In this document: one piece after another, positions 12,295 to 23,775 of the stretch | Layout: each line of letters starts with the position of its first letter | Numbering within the stretch: the first letter of the stretch is position 1 | Origin: Diospyros lotus | Lineage: Eukaryota > Streptophyta > Magnoliopsida > Ericales > Ebenaceae | Direction: 5' to 3' | Length of the DNA: 64,000 nt | Assembly (NCBI RefSeq): GCF_014633365.1 | Contig: NC_068338.1 | Location: 19,168,616 to 19,232,615, forward strand | The notes under the pieces: generated by a model | What the model saw: the letters and a program-made list of their open reading frames with translations, nothing else | What the model was told of the DNA's origin: nothing | Databases searched by the model: none | Made by a program: the position numbers and the translations under genes

Positions 12295-14854
12295 TGTAAT
12301 GCCCGAGAAATTCTAAAGGACTCAAGGGTAATTTATCTTGGGGCGAAAATGGAATTTAAGGATAAATAGAGGGTATAACGGTAATTTATTATCGTGTGAA
12401 TAATCAAATCGACTGCCAGAAGTTCCCTGGAGTCGAGATGCCGAAGAAAAATGATGTGGCATTAACGAGCACCTCGAGATAGGATTTATGGTGCCGAAAG
12501 AAATCGGATCAGGAATAGTTTTCGGTACAGCAAAATGGCAGCTGCCAATTAGGCTACAAAATCGAATCGTTATTGGAGACTTCTCAAAAGTCAACGGAAG
12601 CTTGAGGGGGCTTCGATTTTTCATAAGGAACAACCCTTCAGTGGTTTTAGGAAGAAACGAAGAGGTTTAGGGCCAAAACGAAGAGTCAGGCCTAAGTGTA
12701 GTTTTTGGAAATTGTCAGAGGAAAGTCAAAATGATATTTTTTCAAAATCTTCAGGGGTCAAATGAATGTTTTAGGAGATGAGGGCCTTAAAGGCAATTAT
12801 GAAATGTCGAGGGGTTAAGTGGAAATGGGACAAAGTGAGAAACCCAAAACTTAGAGGGGCCAAAGTGCAAAAGCAGCAAAGTTTGGCCATAGGATTCGAT
12901 CAACCCACCAAAATTTGCTGAACGACCATCTAGAGCACCAGGTTTGCATGAGCGATGGTTGGGGAGCAACTTTTGTCAAAGAAGATCTGACAAAAGCCAT
13001 CATGGTGGCTGAAAATCGAGAAAAACCGATCGAAAGTTCGGTCGGTTGGTCGCGCGCTTACAACTTGGATTGGTGGTCGAATGAGGGTGCTTTAAGGCCG
13101 ATCTAGGGGAGGTAGGAACTCCTAAGGGGTCGGGTAAGGCATCTAAGGGTATTTGGGTGCCCGATTTAGCCTATAAATAGGCGTTAGTGAAAGCCGAAAG
13201 TGGAGAAGTTTAAAGCTTCAAATCGAGAGCTTTAACAAACGAATTGGGTAATGGGAATAAGGGGCTTTTGTTACCCATGTGTAGGGGATCGTTTCTGTGC
13301 ATTTTAATGCATTTGGAAGTCGTTTGAAGGCGATTCGAGGCTCGCCGAAGTTTGGAGGCGGGTGGTTTGGCTAAGCCTTTGGCCGACAAATTGGAGGCCT
13401 TCCGGCCATCCTTTCGAGGATCCAAATACACAATGTTAATCAACTTGAAGAGGGGGTTCAAATGGCATCGGAATCTCCAATCGTCGGCATGGCCGTTGCC
13501 AGAGAAGACGACTGGCGCGTGCCAATCACGCGTGCCCAGTTGCCCTAGCGTGTGCAGGCGCATGCGGGCACATAGGCTATTGCAAAAATCAGTAAAACTT
13601 CTTAGAAAATCCAAAAATTTATTTTATGGAGGGTTGTGCAAAAAGATTTGGGTTTGGGCTTCCCGATATCTCGATTTTCATACTAAAGAGCCTCGTTTTG
13701 TGTGAAAATGCACCATCCGAGTAAGTTTAGTATTTTTTTTCCTTGAAGTTCATAGTCTATTATGAATTGTTGTGGAATTAGATTTGAGAAAATAGTCTCG
13801 ATGGTATTTATTGGAATTTTTAGAAGGAAAAATGAAAGAAAATAAAGGAAAATAGGAGAAAAAGGGAATATTGAGATATTTACTAATTAAATATGTTTTC
13901 CATGATTGAGGTGATCGATATGACGTGATGGGCGCAACTTTTGAGAGTTAACACGAAAATTGAGGTGGGGCACGTATATCGAGGCGATGCGCGCTTTTCG
14001 AGGTGTCTTGATCTTTGGGCAAATGTGAGTTTTCCTATCCTAACTATGGTTTTATGAGTTGTTTTCTCACAAGAACTTATATTCATGCTATGTTTGTTAT
14101 ATATGCATGTTGTTATGAATGCAATATTTATTTTGCTATATTACATGAAAAGTCGTGATAATTGCATGGCACGACGTTATTGTCATATTGATGTTTGTGC
14201 ATGGAAATGGGATGTCGCCCCAGAGTGTAGCCATAATTCCCCTAGGGCAATGATGAAATAACGTTAGGCTTATCTTGCAGAGGTTCGGGATTTGCCTAGG
14301 ATTCTGTGCCAGGCTGGTAGGCCTGGGAAGTTACATTAAGGGCACACGTTGATCATGTTATGCATCATGCATTCGTATATATATATTTTGAACCCTCACT
14401 AGAAGTTCCATCTTCTAATGAGTTATGCCCCTGGAACATTCGACGTTCTAGTTTAGACTTGCAGCTTAGGCAAGGAGCAGGTTGAGATGAGACGGCACGT
14501 GATGGCGTGGCCGATGGATTCAACAAGCTGATTCAGATATGTTTTAGCTTATGCTTTATTGATGATTAATCTTGTTAGAATGTTTATGGAATCTCCATGT
14601 ATTTTATATTTGAGAAAATGATGTAATATATGATACGGATTCTTTATGATATAATATTAGGTAAAATCAGGTATGTACCATATCAGGTTTCGATTATCGC
14701 TTCCGTATATTGTGAATGATTTGCTGGGGGTTTTGTTTGGAATTCGGTACTTAATGGTTAAGTTATGTATCGAGAAAGAAAGAAAAATCAATTTATGTAT
14801 ATTTTGGACCCCAGCAGAGTGACACGCTCTGTAAAAGAAAAACGGGGTGTTACA
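12295..14854 (+). repeat. Solo LTR C (family F1, 2560 bp)
   Basis: Ends TGTAATGCCC and GGGGTGTTACA, with a perfect 5-bp target-site duplication TAAAC (12290-12294 and 14855-14859). The flanking host joins seamlessly with LTR E as a guide, proving insertion into LTR B. No PBS, PPT or internal sequence is present, so it is a recombination-derived solo LTR. Confidence 0.93.
14400..14452 (+). other. Two-hairpin module in LTR C
   Basis: Hairpin 1 is TAGAAG/CTTCTA with one internal mismatch (14400-14417). Hairpin 2 is CTGGAAC/GTTCTAG around ATTCGAC (about 14431-14451). Lies about 450 bp from the LTR 3' end. Confidence 0.6.
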
Positions 14855-14859
14855 TAAAC

Positions 14860-15058
14860 GAAGGGTGAGAGACTATGTCAAAGCAAGTCAATAAAGGTAA
14901 AATTATCCAAATAAGTGATATTTGACAAAATTAAGAGATTTGCGAAGGTTTGTGATCAAAAACACGCGACTAGGGGCATCCGGGCAAAAGTGCAGATTTT
15001 GTAAATTATCTGAGGGAGGTCGAAACAACGAATTTTCTAGAAATTCTTAAGGGAAATG
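14860..15058 (+). repeat. Solo LTR B, segment 2
   Basis: Continues LTR B between the C and D insertions; collinear with LTR E (about 35760-35955). Its last five bases AAATG are the duplicated target of LTR D. Confidence 0.88.
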
Positions 15059-15406
15059 TGTAACGCCTCGCTTTCCCGAGCACATTATAACTTGGGACAA
15101 TTCTGGAACAATAATTTTTTTCTTTCAAACATTAATGCTACACCACATCATTCATCGAATCCGTTCTAGAATTCCCCATACATTAATCTCGAAAGAGAAT
15201 CATTATACACATCAAAGGCGGGAGCAAAGATCGAAACCTGATATCTTAACATTAATCATAAATAAATTCAACATTCCTCAAAATGTTCATAATTCAATGT
15301 AGCAGAACTTAAATATATGGTTACATAACATATATTTCATTCTTGATGCACCCTGCTAAGTGCCATTTCATGCCTCATTTATCCTTATATTTGCTACAAT
15401 CTCCAT

Positions 15407-15462
15407 CTGGAATGTTTGAATATTCCAGGGACAAAGCCCAAGTTAGATGATTAATCATCTAA
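15407..15462 (-). other. Two-hairpin module in LTR D
   Basis: Perfect 20-bp palindrome TTAGATGATTAATCATCTAA at 15443-15462 (hairpin 1). CTGGAAT/ATTCCAG stem at 15407-15428 (hairpin 2). Confidence 0.65.
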
Positions 15463-16220
15463 GTAAGGGTATAGAAAACATATTTCGTGCATGAATGCAA
15501 TGTCTTTCCTCGTAGGTGTCAACTGCACCCCTCATGCTACCTACCATTTTTACGACCACCTATTTCGAAGCCGGGGTGTATGGGTGCAGCCTTGGTAAAG
15601 TAGCAGTGCCAGTTCGTACTCCCTACGACCTCAATGCGAGTGATCAATGATATGAACGTGTATTTATGCATTTCATAGTCATGTCATGTATGCAGTCTTC
15701 GTGATGGGTACATATCAGAGTATGTCAATATGATGAAAATATTTTCGATAAACATAATTCACTTACAAATCAAACATTTTCCATAAAACTAACTTTAATT
15801 GGGAAATACCACTTACCTCGATATTCGTGCATTGCCTTGATTTGCGTGACAATCTCAAAATTCACACAAATCACTTCAACTTAAGCCTCAAAACATCCTA
15901 ATCACCATAATTATTAAATAAACATTAAAACCTATTTTTCCATAATTTCTTGCATTTTCTCTTTATTTCTTCTTATTTTTCCTCAATAAATCCCTAATAA
16001 ATATTTCTTAAATATTTTCTCGAATATTTCACCATGAAAATTCATAAAATAATATTCTTGAATTTCTGAAATTTTCTAGAAAATTTTACTTACCTTGACT
16101 TAGCCTCTCTGGCTTTCTCGGTATGCGTGCCATATCCTCAAAACGCGTGCCAGAGCCGTTTTTCTCGTCAAAAACTCTGAAATATTAATAAACCACTATT
16201 TCCTATTTTTTTGGCATTTT

Positions 16221-16315
16221 TTGATATTTTTTTCCTATTTTTCTTCTTTTCTTTTCTTTTTCTTTTCTTTTTTCTTCTTCTTCTTTTCTTCTTCTCCTTC
16301 TTCTTCTTCTTCCTC
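16221..16315. repeat. Pyrimidine-rich (CTT)n-like tract
   Basis: Low-complexity T/C tract in LTR D. Its mirror in LTR A is the GAAA-rich tract at 20084-20180. Lysine/glutamate and phenylalanine-rich ORFs here are artefacts of this repeat. Confidence 0.9.
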
Positions 16316-16703
16316 TGCAACTGCCGCGCGAACCAGCCTCCGCCCAGCCGCCGCACCGCCTGCTGTCGCCTCCCTCGCTACCTGCTAGAGCCTCCGTTGG
16401 CCGCTGCACCGGCCGCACCGCGCTCGCCGCCGCGAGCTGCCATCGCGGCAGCTCCCCTGCCTCGCATCCGGCTGCGGAGCTCGCGGCCATGGCCGCCTGC
16501 AACTGTACGGCTAGCTTTGGCAGCATTCGGCCTCTCCGGCCGTCGCTCCCACCTCAACCGAGCTCGCCTCCACCTGCATTAAGTTGCTCCTGCTTCCTCA
16601 TCCGCTATGGCCGAGCATCGAAGCTCTGCTTCGCAGCCATGGCCGCCTTTGGCCGCTGGAAATGGCCACTCCTCAACCGCTCACTCTCTCTCCCACGATA
16701 TTA

Positions 16704-16729
16704 CTCTCTCTCTCTCTCTCTCTCTCTCT
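16704..16729. repeat. (CT)n microsatellite
   Basis: About twelve uninterrupted CT dinucleotides within LTR D. Confidence 0.9.
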
Positions 16730-17583
16730 TGATCTCTCCGTTTCATTCGGCCAAGCAACTTGTTGCAAACGACCGATTGCTTCCTCTATTTATAGGTGAT
16801 TTTTCATGAACTCTCCTGCCTTGCCCATCCTTGCTTGAGTGAAACACACTCCAACTACCGCCAACACGTTGCAAGTCATGGAGATTACAGAGGGTATGGG
16901 ATTGGCGTGCAACGGTTTCCAAAATTTGCAGAGGCGGCCATTGCGCGTAAATCCTTCTAACACTTGCAAGAAATGGCATGAGGTATGGAGTTACAGGTGG
17001 CTGGCCACAGCACGTCTATATACATATATATATAATTATATATTATATTGTAATAATAAAAATTATATATTTAAATTTCAAAAATATATTTCTATTCCAC
17101 TTAAATAATTTTCTAATTACATTTATATCCTCAAACATTAAATAAATTTGCATTTCAATACCGAAAACGTAAAATTAATAACTTTAAAGTTACTCGATAA
17201 TGACGATTTTGCTCTAGTGTCCTCACCGGGCTATTGATTCATCCCGAAACCACTAAAGGGTTGTTTATTATAAAAAATCGAAGCCCCCCCTAGGGTTCCG
17301 TTGATTTTTCGAGAGTCTCCTACAACGTTTCGATTTTACAGCCTAATTAGTAGCTGTATTTTAGCTGTATCAAAAACTGTTCCCGATTCGATTTCTTTCA
17401 ATACCATAAATCTTTTCTCGAAACGCTTGTCGAGACCATATAATTTTCCTTAGACAATTTCATTCCGGGGCATTCCCTGCAATCAATTCGGTACTAATAA
17501 CTACTATCAAGCCAATTTTTCGGTATTCTAAACTCATTGAAATTACGTGGCAAGCTCATACAAACATAGAGTATTACAAAATG

Positions 17584-19799
17584 AATAGTTTAGAATTTGA
17601 GGGCAGACAAGGAATTAACGAAAAGTCTAGGGGTGCCATGGATAGGGAGAAAATGTAATTGGAAAATGCTTGGGGGGCAAAAATACAAAATATGGAAACT
17701 TCAAAGTGGGAACGCGACCGCCGCACATGGACATCGGAAGCGGACTCTGGAGGCATCAAGAAGGTCACCTGGAGGGTTCAAAGTAGCCTCCAGGTGATGA
17801 TGAAGCCATTGGGGCTTGCCATTGGCCAGAAATGGCCTTAATGCCACCAGATTTAATGGCGGAAGTGACTGCCGATTAGGCTAAAATTTTTGAAAGACAA
17901 ATCTCATGATTTAGGGTTAGATGATTAACTTGGAAGCTATATTTTGGGCTTAAGGGATGAGAACAAGTGGGATTTGATGGAAATTCAAGTCGAAAACGAG
18001 TATAAAAGGGGGTTGAGGGCCGAGGGTTTTGAAGCAAAATCTATCAAAATTGCTTATGTTTTTGCTTGAATCGAGTTTCGGGGATAAGGGGCTTTTGTTC
18101 CTTGAGTTGTGGGGATCATTTGTGGAGAGTTTCGAAGAGATTGGTTCGCGTTTGATAGGATTCTAGAGCTTTGGTCTAAAAACCAGGCTCGCTGGAGCTG
18201 AGGCCTGCAATTGGCTTTTATAGCCTTTTTTGGTGACTATTTCGACCATTTGAGGGTGCCAACGAGGTCACCTTTAGGAGAGCTTCAAGACCCTGAAGTT
18301 GTTTTGGCCAAATGAGGTCATCGAAAAGCCACCATCACCAGAGAAGACGACCTGCACCGGCTGCGTGTGGACTTCACTCGCCGAAGCCTTGGGTGGCGCG
18401 TGAGAGGGCGTGAGGTAGGTTTTGCTTCTAAAATTAATTTTGTAATTTTTTTTAAAATTATTTTAGGAATTTTCATAGAAAAATATTTGGTAAAATCCGA
18501 TGTTAGGTATTTTTTATGAATTTTCGAAGGTAAGAAATGTTTAAAAATAGATAAAATTAAGAAAAAAATAGAAATATTGATTTCTAAGGTCTTAAATGAT
18601 AAATAGGAGACGATTGGGTTGTTGGAAGGAAGGATTGCATGATTTTCGAGGGGTGACACGATTTTCGAGGTAAAAATTGGACTTTTTCGAATTGAGGTGA
18701 GTGGTCTGATTCCAGCTTTACCGTTTCTTGGAAGTGTCTTGGCGTGCATGTAGTGAGTTCAAGTGAGCGGTTTTATCCTCCCGAGCTTTGGTTATATGTG
18801 ATTAAACCAGTTCAAGTGAGTGATTATACCCTCCAGAACTTGGGTTGTTTTGCAAAGGCGTTTCTCTTATGTACTTGTGGCATCATTTGCATATTCAACA
18901 TGTGGTATATTGTATCAACTGTTTTAACTTACAAATGAGTTGGTGCATGGCGTGTGATTTTCACATCACTAGGGTGTCAATTTTCATGTCGTTGTTGTGT
19001 CTGTATGAGAGGGGATGGGGTCTTCTTGAGAATGTGACAAGGTTAATCGAGATGAACGGGTGACACGGTAGGGAACCCGAGGGATTAAGTATGTCGCAGC
19101 AAGGTTAACCCCAAAGGTGTGTGAAATGGATTTTCCACAAGAGGTTGAGTATGTTAGGGAGATTTCTCAAGTTAGACGTGTTGCATGTTGTCGTTTTGTC
19201 TGTATATGTCATGCTCGTATGTCTTTCATGCACTATGTAAACTATTTCATGCCATCACTTAGATGTTTTATCATCTAACCTGGGTTATGCCCTTGGAACA
19301 TTCAACGTCCCAGCCAGGGACTGCTGCGAGGTCGAGGACATGGCCGGTGAGGCCAACAATGTTTAGTTTATAGTCGTTGTACCATTTGGAAACATTAGTA
19401 CTTATTTTGATATATGTGTATGAACGGTCGCATGATAATGTTGTTATCATTCTGTAATGTAGTAATACGTATTTCGGTATAGGAACACCTTGTATGAAAC
19501 TCGTGATAGGCCACGATATCTTGATGTTAATTAATTAACTGTGTTATACAATGTCTCGTTTAGTTTAAGATTATTGATCTTGTTAGTTAAACGGGCAAGA
19601 CTAGGGTTTCTCGGGATTTATATATGTATGCGAAGATTGTTCTTGAAGTCACCATGGACGCCGGCCATTGTATGTGTCAAGTGCTTTATCTGCATGTGAA
19701 GATTGTATACTTGGCGTCGCGTGTGACAGACTTGGAAAGAAAAAAAGATTCACGGGGATTCCCTTGTAGTGACGCGTCCATATAAGGCAGGATGTTATA
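17584..19799 (+). repeat. Solo LTR B, segment 3
   Basis: Collinear with LTR E (35956-38140) to the terminus GATGTTATA, where the canonical final CA has mutated to TA. Joined across C and D, LTR B is about 2518 bp, close to the 2489 bp of LTR E. Confidence 0.88.
19259..19315 (+). other. Two-hairpin module in LTR B
   Basis: Hairpin 1 TTAGATG/CATCTAA (19259-19278). Hairpin 2 TTGGAAC/GTCCCAG (about 19292-19313) with one mismatch and one wobble. Confidence 0.5.
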
Positions 19800-21306
19800 G
19801 ATGGTGAGCTCAACGGAGGCCGATAGCGGAGCTGCAAGTGCGGCTGGTGGCGGCTAGAAGCAACGAACCCACTGCCATGGCAGCCATGGCTGTGAGCTCA
19901 ATGGTCGGACGCAAAGCAAGGGAGGCTGTCGCAATGGCAGCTCGTGGCGACAGGTGTGGTGCGGTCGGTGCAGCGGCTTGCGGAGGCATTAACGGCCTGC
20001 AAGGCGATAGCAGCTAGCGAGGGAGACGGAAGGCGCGTGGGTGGCTATTGGCATGAAGCTGGTTCGAGCGCATGCGGGTGGAGGAAGGAAGAAGAAAGGA
20101 GAATAAAAAAAAAGAAAAAGAAAAAGAAAAAAGAAAAGAGAAGAAAAGAAAAATGAAAAAAAGGAAAAAAAAAATGAGGAAAAATGGGGAAAATTTTCGA
20201 AAAAATCCTAAAAAATTCCAAGAATTTATTTGGGGCTAGATGAACATGCCGAGGCAAGAAAATTATTTGGGTACGAGGTCAAAGCACGCATATTGAGAAA
20301 GCCTGAGAGGCTAAGTTAAGGGTGCTTTGAAGCTTAAGTTGAAGTATATTTTGAACGCAAGTCGAGGTGATGCACATTTTTTGAAGTATATTATGAACTT
20401 TGTGCTAAAGGTGAGTGATTTTATCCCGAGAACCTATATATGACATGTTTGCTTCATTATGCATTTTATTTATTGAAGTTAATTATGATCATTTTGTCAT
20501 GTTATATGGAAAGTCATGATTTTTGCATGGCACGATATTATTGCCATATTAGTACTTGTGCATGGGATTGGATGTCGCCTCAATAGTATAGCCGTAATTT
20601 CTCAAGGGAAAATGATGGAACAACGTTAGGATTATCCTAAAAGCATGTCGGGATTCTGCCTAAGGTTCCGTGCCTGGCTGGTGGGCCAAGGAAGTTACAG
20701 TAAGGCATATGATTATGTTATTGCATTATGTATTCATGTATCATGTTTCTAAACCCTCACTAGAAGATTCATCTTCTAATTAGGTAATGCCCCTAGAACA
20801 TTCAAGCGTTCCAGTTAGATTTGCAACTATGGTAAGGGGATGATTGAGATGTAATGGCACGTGATGACGTGGCCAATGGGTTCGACGAGTTGTTCCAATA
20901 TATGCACATTCATGAGGATTCAGGATATGTTTTTAGTCATGTTTAGAAGATTATATTATATTGAAGATTATGTGTAATTATTATGATTTAATATATTTAT
21001 GAGGAATCGTCAAATTGTATCTAAGGTGCTCAGTTGTTATCTCTTGATGATAAGTCTTCATATATTTAAGTATTTGATGATACAATGGTACAGATTCTTA
21101 TGTTATGATTAAGTGAATTCAGATATATACCATATTAGGTTTTAATTTTAAACTTCCGCATTTATGATGATTACCTGTCTTAGCTTATTAATTCTTGTTT
21201 AGTATGCTGGGAAGGTAGAACGGGATTATCGAGAAATGATTTATATATAAAAAGAATATTCCTAAAATTCTTAAGTTATTTAACGCTCGAAAAGTGGGAA
21301 GTTACA
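19800..21306 (+). repeat. Solo LTR A, right segment
   Basis: Resumes LTR A after LTR B and ends GAAGTTACA at 21306, followed by the duplicated target CTTTA. Contains an A/G-rich tract at 20084-20180. Confidence 0.85.
20761..20816 (+). other. Two-hairpin module in LTR A
   Basis: Perfect hairpin TAGAAGAT/ATCTTCTA (20761-20778), then CTAGAAC/GTTCCAG (about 20793-20814). Confidence 0.6.
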
Positions 21307-21395
21307 CTTTAAGCTTAATTAAAATTTTAAAATCACCTAATTCACCCCCACCCCCCCCCAACTTGGGTGTGTGGTGCCATTACATACACAAATGT
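21307..21395 (+). repeat. Old Copia LTR, right end
   Basis: The host LTR resumes after solo LTR A. It matches the 3' end of the 30663-31833 LTR (TTTTAAAAT, then AATTCACCCCC, then TTGGGTGTGTG). The exact 3' end is blurred. Confidence 0.7.
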
Positions 21396-22953
21396 AATAG
21401 GATGTGGCATCTTTCTTCCACTGGCTATTAATTATGAAGGGCTTAATGAATTATTGTCTCAAAAGATTAGACCTTTCAACCAAGCCATTCAACTAAGTAT
21501 GGGCATGATTAATCAGAGTCAAAGAAAAAGCTTAGTACATAATATCATCCTCCCAACTATGTAGTAACATCATTGACTCATAATTCTGAATATGATCGTG
21601 GGGTCCTCATTTTCTAGAGTAAATGGCGAGCCAAGGCATTTTCAACTTGGAAGGAAAAGACTTTTCGTAATCTCAAGAGTGAAGAAGATCTTTCATCTCT
21701 ATGGATCCTCTTCCATTGGTACCAACTTTTTTTATTTGGAGACTTGTTCTAAACCCTAAGACCTAAAACAATTATCTTCTTCATATTTGTATCCTCACGG
21801 GCACTGAAGATAGATTTATTATTAGCCTCCTACTCCTTCCTCTGTTAATTCTTTCATGGGACCTTAACTTTTCTTACAGTCGCGCTCTGCACGATCTCCT
21901 GGTACTTTTCCTTATGGGGTTGTGTAATCCTTGCTTCACTTCCACCTACGATTGGATTGATTCCTTGTTAAACTGAGCTTGAAAGGGCCTTCTAAACACC
22001 CATTTCCTAGTAGGTCTCTAGGAGGAATGGATCTTCATGCTGAGACTTTCCTATAGGATCTCCCTTTGGGTCTCAAATGCTAAGTCACTTTACCTTACTT
22101 TTTGCATAGTTTTGCAAAATTGATAATAGTGAGGCATGACACTCAAAATCGTCATTTTTTAGAGCCCTAATACTTTCCTCTTACTGCTTTCGAAGAGTTT
22201 CAAACTCGCTTAGGGGGACTGTTTATGGGGAAATCCTAGAAGCCTTGTGAGCCTCTATCGAGAGAGTTCCTCGATGTGTTGGAGTGTTCAAAGGACTATT
22301 AACTTCGTGCCTTTCTTTGCTCTACCTGTTCCAAGCTGATTGAGATCTTGTGCAAACCATTCTAAAGGTTTTTATTTTCATGAATGTGGTTGGCTTTTCA
22401 TTCAAGTTCCCACAAATAATGCTAATTGTTTCTCTTGAACACAACAATATAATTTATATTAGGAATTTCATCTCCACTATTTTGCAAAATTAAAATTATC
22501 AAAGGACATAGGATATTTCATGTATAAACACTTCAATATCTAAATCAAATTTTTAAATGAAATTGTAGACCTCTTTAGCAGGGACTTGGGAGATGAGCTC
22601 TTGGCTATTTATAATTAAGCTAAGGAGGTAGTGATGGCTATCCCTGGTTTCTTTTCTTGGAATTGACACTGATCTATCTGTTACACAATTATAAAAAAAG
22701 ATCATGAAGATATGTTTTCACATCTCTGTTGTGAAAAATGCCTTGTGGAAGGGGGTCTCCAAGTAAGACCTAAAGAACTTTCTTTGAGACTTTGGTCTTA
22801 TGTGGAAAGGAGTATCGCCTATTCTTGTTGGAGTTTTCTAAGGTCACAGAAGACCCCTTTATTCGAGAAGGTGTCTTGATACTCTCTCTTTTTTTTTTTT
22901 TTTTTTTTTTTGAAGTCTTGAGCCCATGTACACATATTAAGGATAAGAATAAG
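21396..22953. other. Unassigned decayed DNA
   Basis: No ORF above about 75 codons and no recognisable domain in the frames I translated. A run of about 22 T lies near 22889-22911. Probably old transposon debris. Confidence 0.5.
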
Positions 22954-23127
22954 GAAAATGCTATTGGTACATTCATTTTGTACATCTTGGGCTACATAAG
23001 AGGGTATTATGACTAAAATACCCTACACCTCACGCGCCTCTATGCGCCTCATGAGGGGCTTTTTTGTCATAATACCCCCTTATGTAGCCCAAGATGTACA
23101 AAATGGGTGTACATCTAGTATGATTCT
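22954..23127. mobile_element. MITE with long TIRs (Mutator-like), 174 bp
   Basis: Arms of about 48 bp, sharing TTTTGTACATCTTGGGCTAC and AGGGTATTATGAC, face each other across a short loop. It is flanked by a 9-bp direct repeat AAGAATAAG (22945-22953) and AAGAATAAA (23128-23136; 8 of 9), the duplication size of Mutator-like elements. Long TIRs and no coding capacity support a MULE MITE. Confidence 0.75.
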
Positions 23128-23266
23128 AAGAATAAAGTAAAATTAGATACAATCAAATCAAATTAACAAAAAAAGAAACTTAAAAATCAAACCAATCTAA
23201 TGGCATAATTGGCATTACTTGGAATTATTCACAGTCCACCCAACCATAGATAAATAAACTGTAACT

Positions 23267-23517
23267 CTACCCCTATGGGGTAGTTCAGCGGTGGAAGAGG
23301 AAAATTATGGTAAGGACATCACAGGTTCGAGTAGTGGGAGGAGTAACTTGGAAATAAGTGATGTAATTCCTGTTGGACTATGTGTTGTTGGAGTTAATAC
23401 CGACTCTGTTGATTGAGATCAAATTCGAATTTACCAGCCTGTGGTTCTTGGGGGGGGTCATAGGCCCAAAATTAGGGGGCGTAAGCACCGATACCTAGAT
23501 TATAAAAAATAAATAAA
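23267..23517 (+). mobile_element. tRNA-derived SINE
   Basis: A pol III A box TAGTTCAGCGG (23281-23291) fits TRGYNNARNGG exactly. A B box GGTTCGAGT (23324-23332) matches all but the last base of the consensus. The 3' end is an (AAAT)n-like tail. A 16-bp direct repeat, TAAATAAACTGTAACT at 23251-23266 and 23518-23533, brackets it as a target-site duplication. The unit is about 250 bp, and its 3' end lies roughly 240 bp from the ascorbate oxidase stop codon. Confidence 0.82.
23281..23332 (+). promoter_or_regulatory. Internal pol III promoter (A and B boxes) of the SINE
   Basis: A box at 23281-23291 and B box at 23324-23332, about 33 bases apart as in tRNA genes. The fold is not a clean tRNA cloverleaf, so this is a SINE head rather than a tRNA gene. 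Confidence 0.7.
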
Positions 23518-23775
23518 TAAATAAACTGTAACTATCCATTAACTCGGGACAAACTGTCCGCGGTGCTGCATTGGATACATAACACCAGTATTCAACATTA
23601 CATTAATGTTTTTGTTTTCCTATTTCTTGGCTAAATTGCAAATTTATGCCTTCGATCACTGCAGTTTGTTTCACAATCCAACGAATTCGGAACCTTGACC
23701 AGACCAAGCCAAACCAAACCAAACCAAACCAAAAGAATCATACATCACATGAACACCCACACCAAACTAATCTCT

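Larger units (their letters stand above)
15059..17578 (-). repeat. Solo LTR D (family F1, inverted, 2520 bp)
   Basis: Plus-strand ends TGTAACGCCTCG and GAGTATTACA, with a perfect target-site duplication AAATG (15054-15058 and 17579-17583). It is an inverted relative of LTRs A and C. The middle (16313-16680) is strikingly GC- and CpG-rich, preceded by a long CTT-rich pyrimidine tract. Confidence 0.92.

Noticed and set aside
16203..16582. Overlapping Lys/Glu-rich and Phe/Ala/Pro-rich ORFs on both strands
   Set aside because: They are translations of a CTT/GAA-rich simple tract and a CpG-rich LTR segment, not genes.
23281..23332. Possible tRNA gene
   Set aside because: A and B boxes are present, but no clean cloverleaf or acceptor stem; the A-rich tail and 16-bp duplication make it a SINE.
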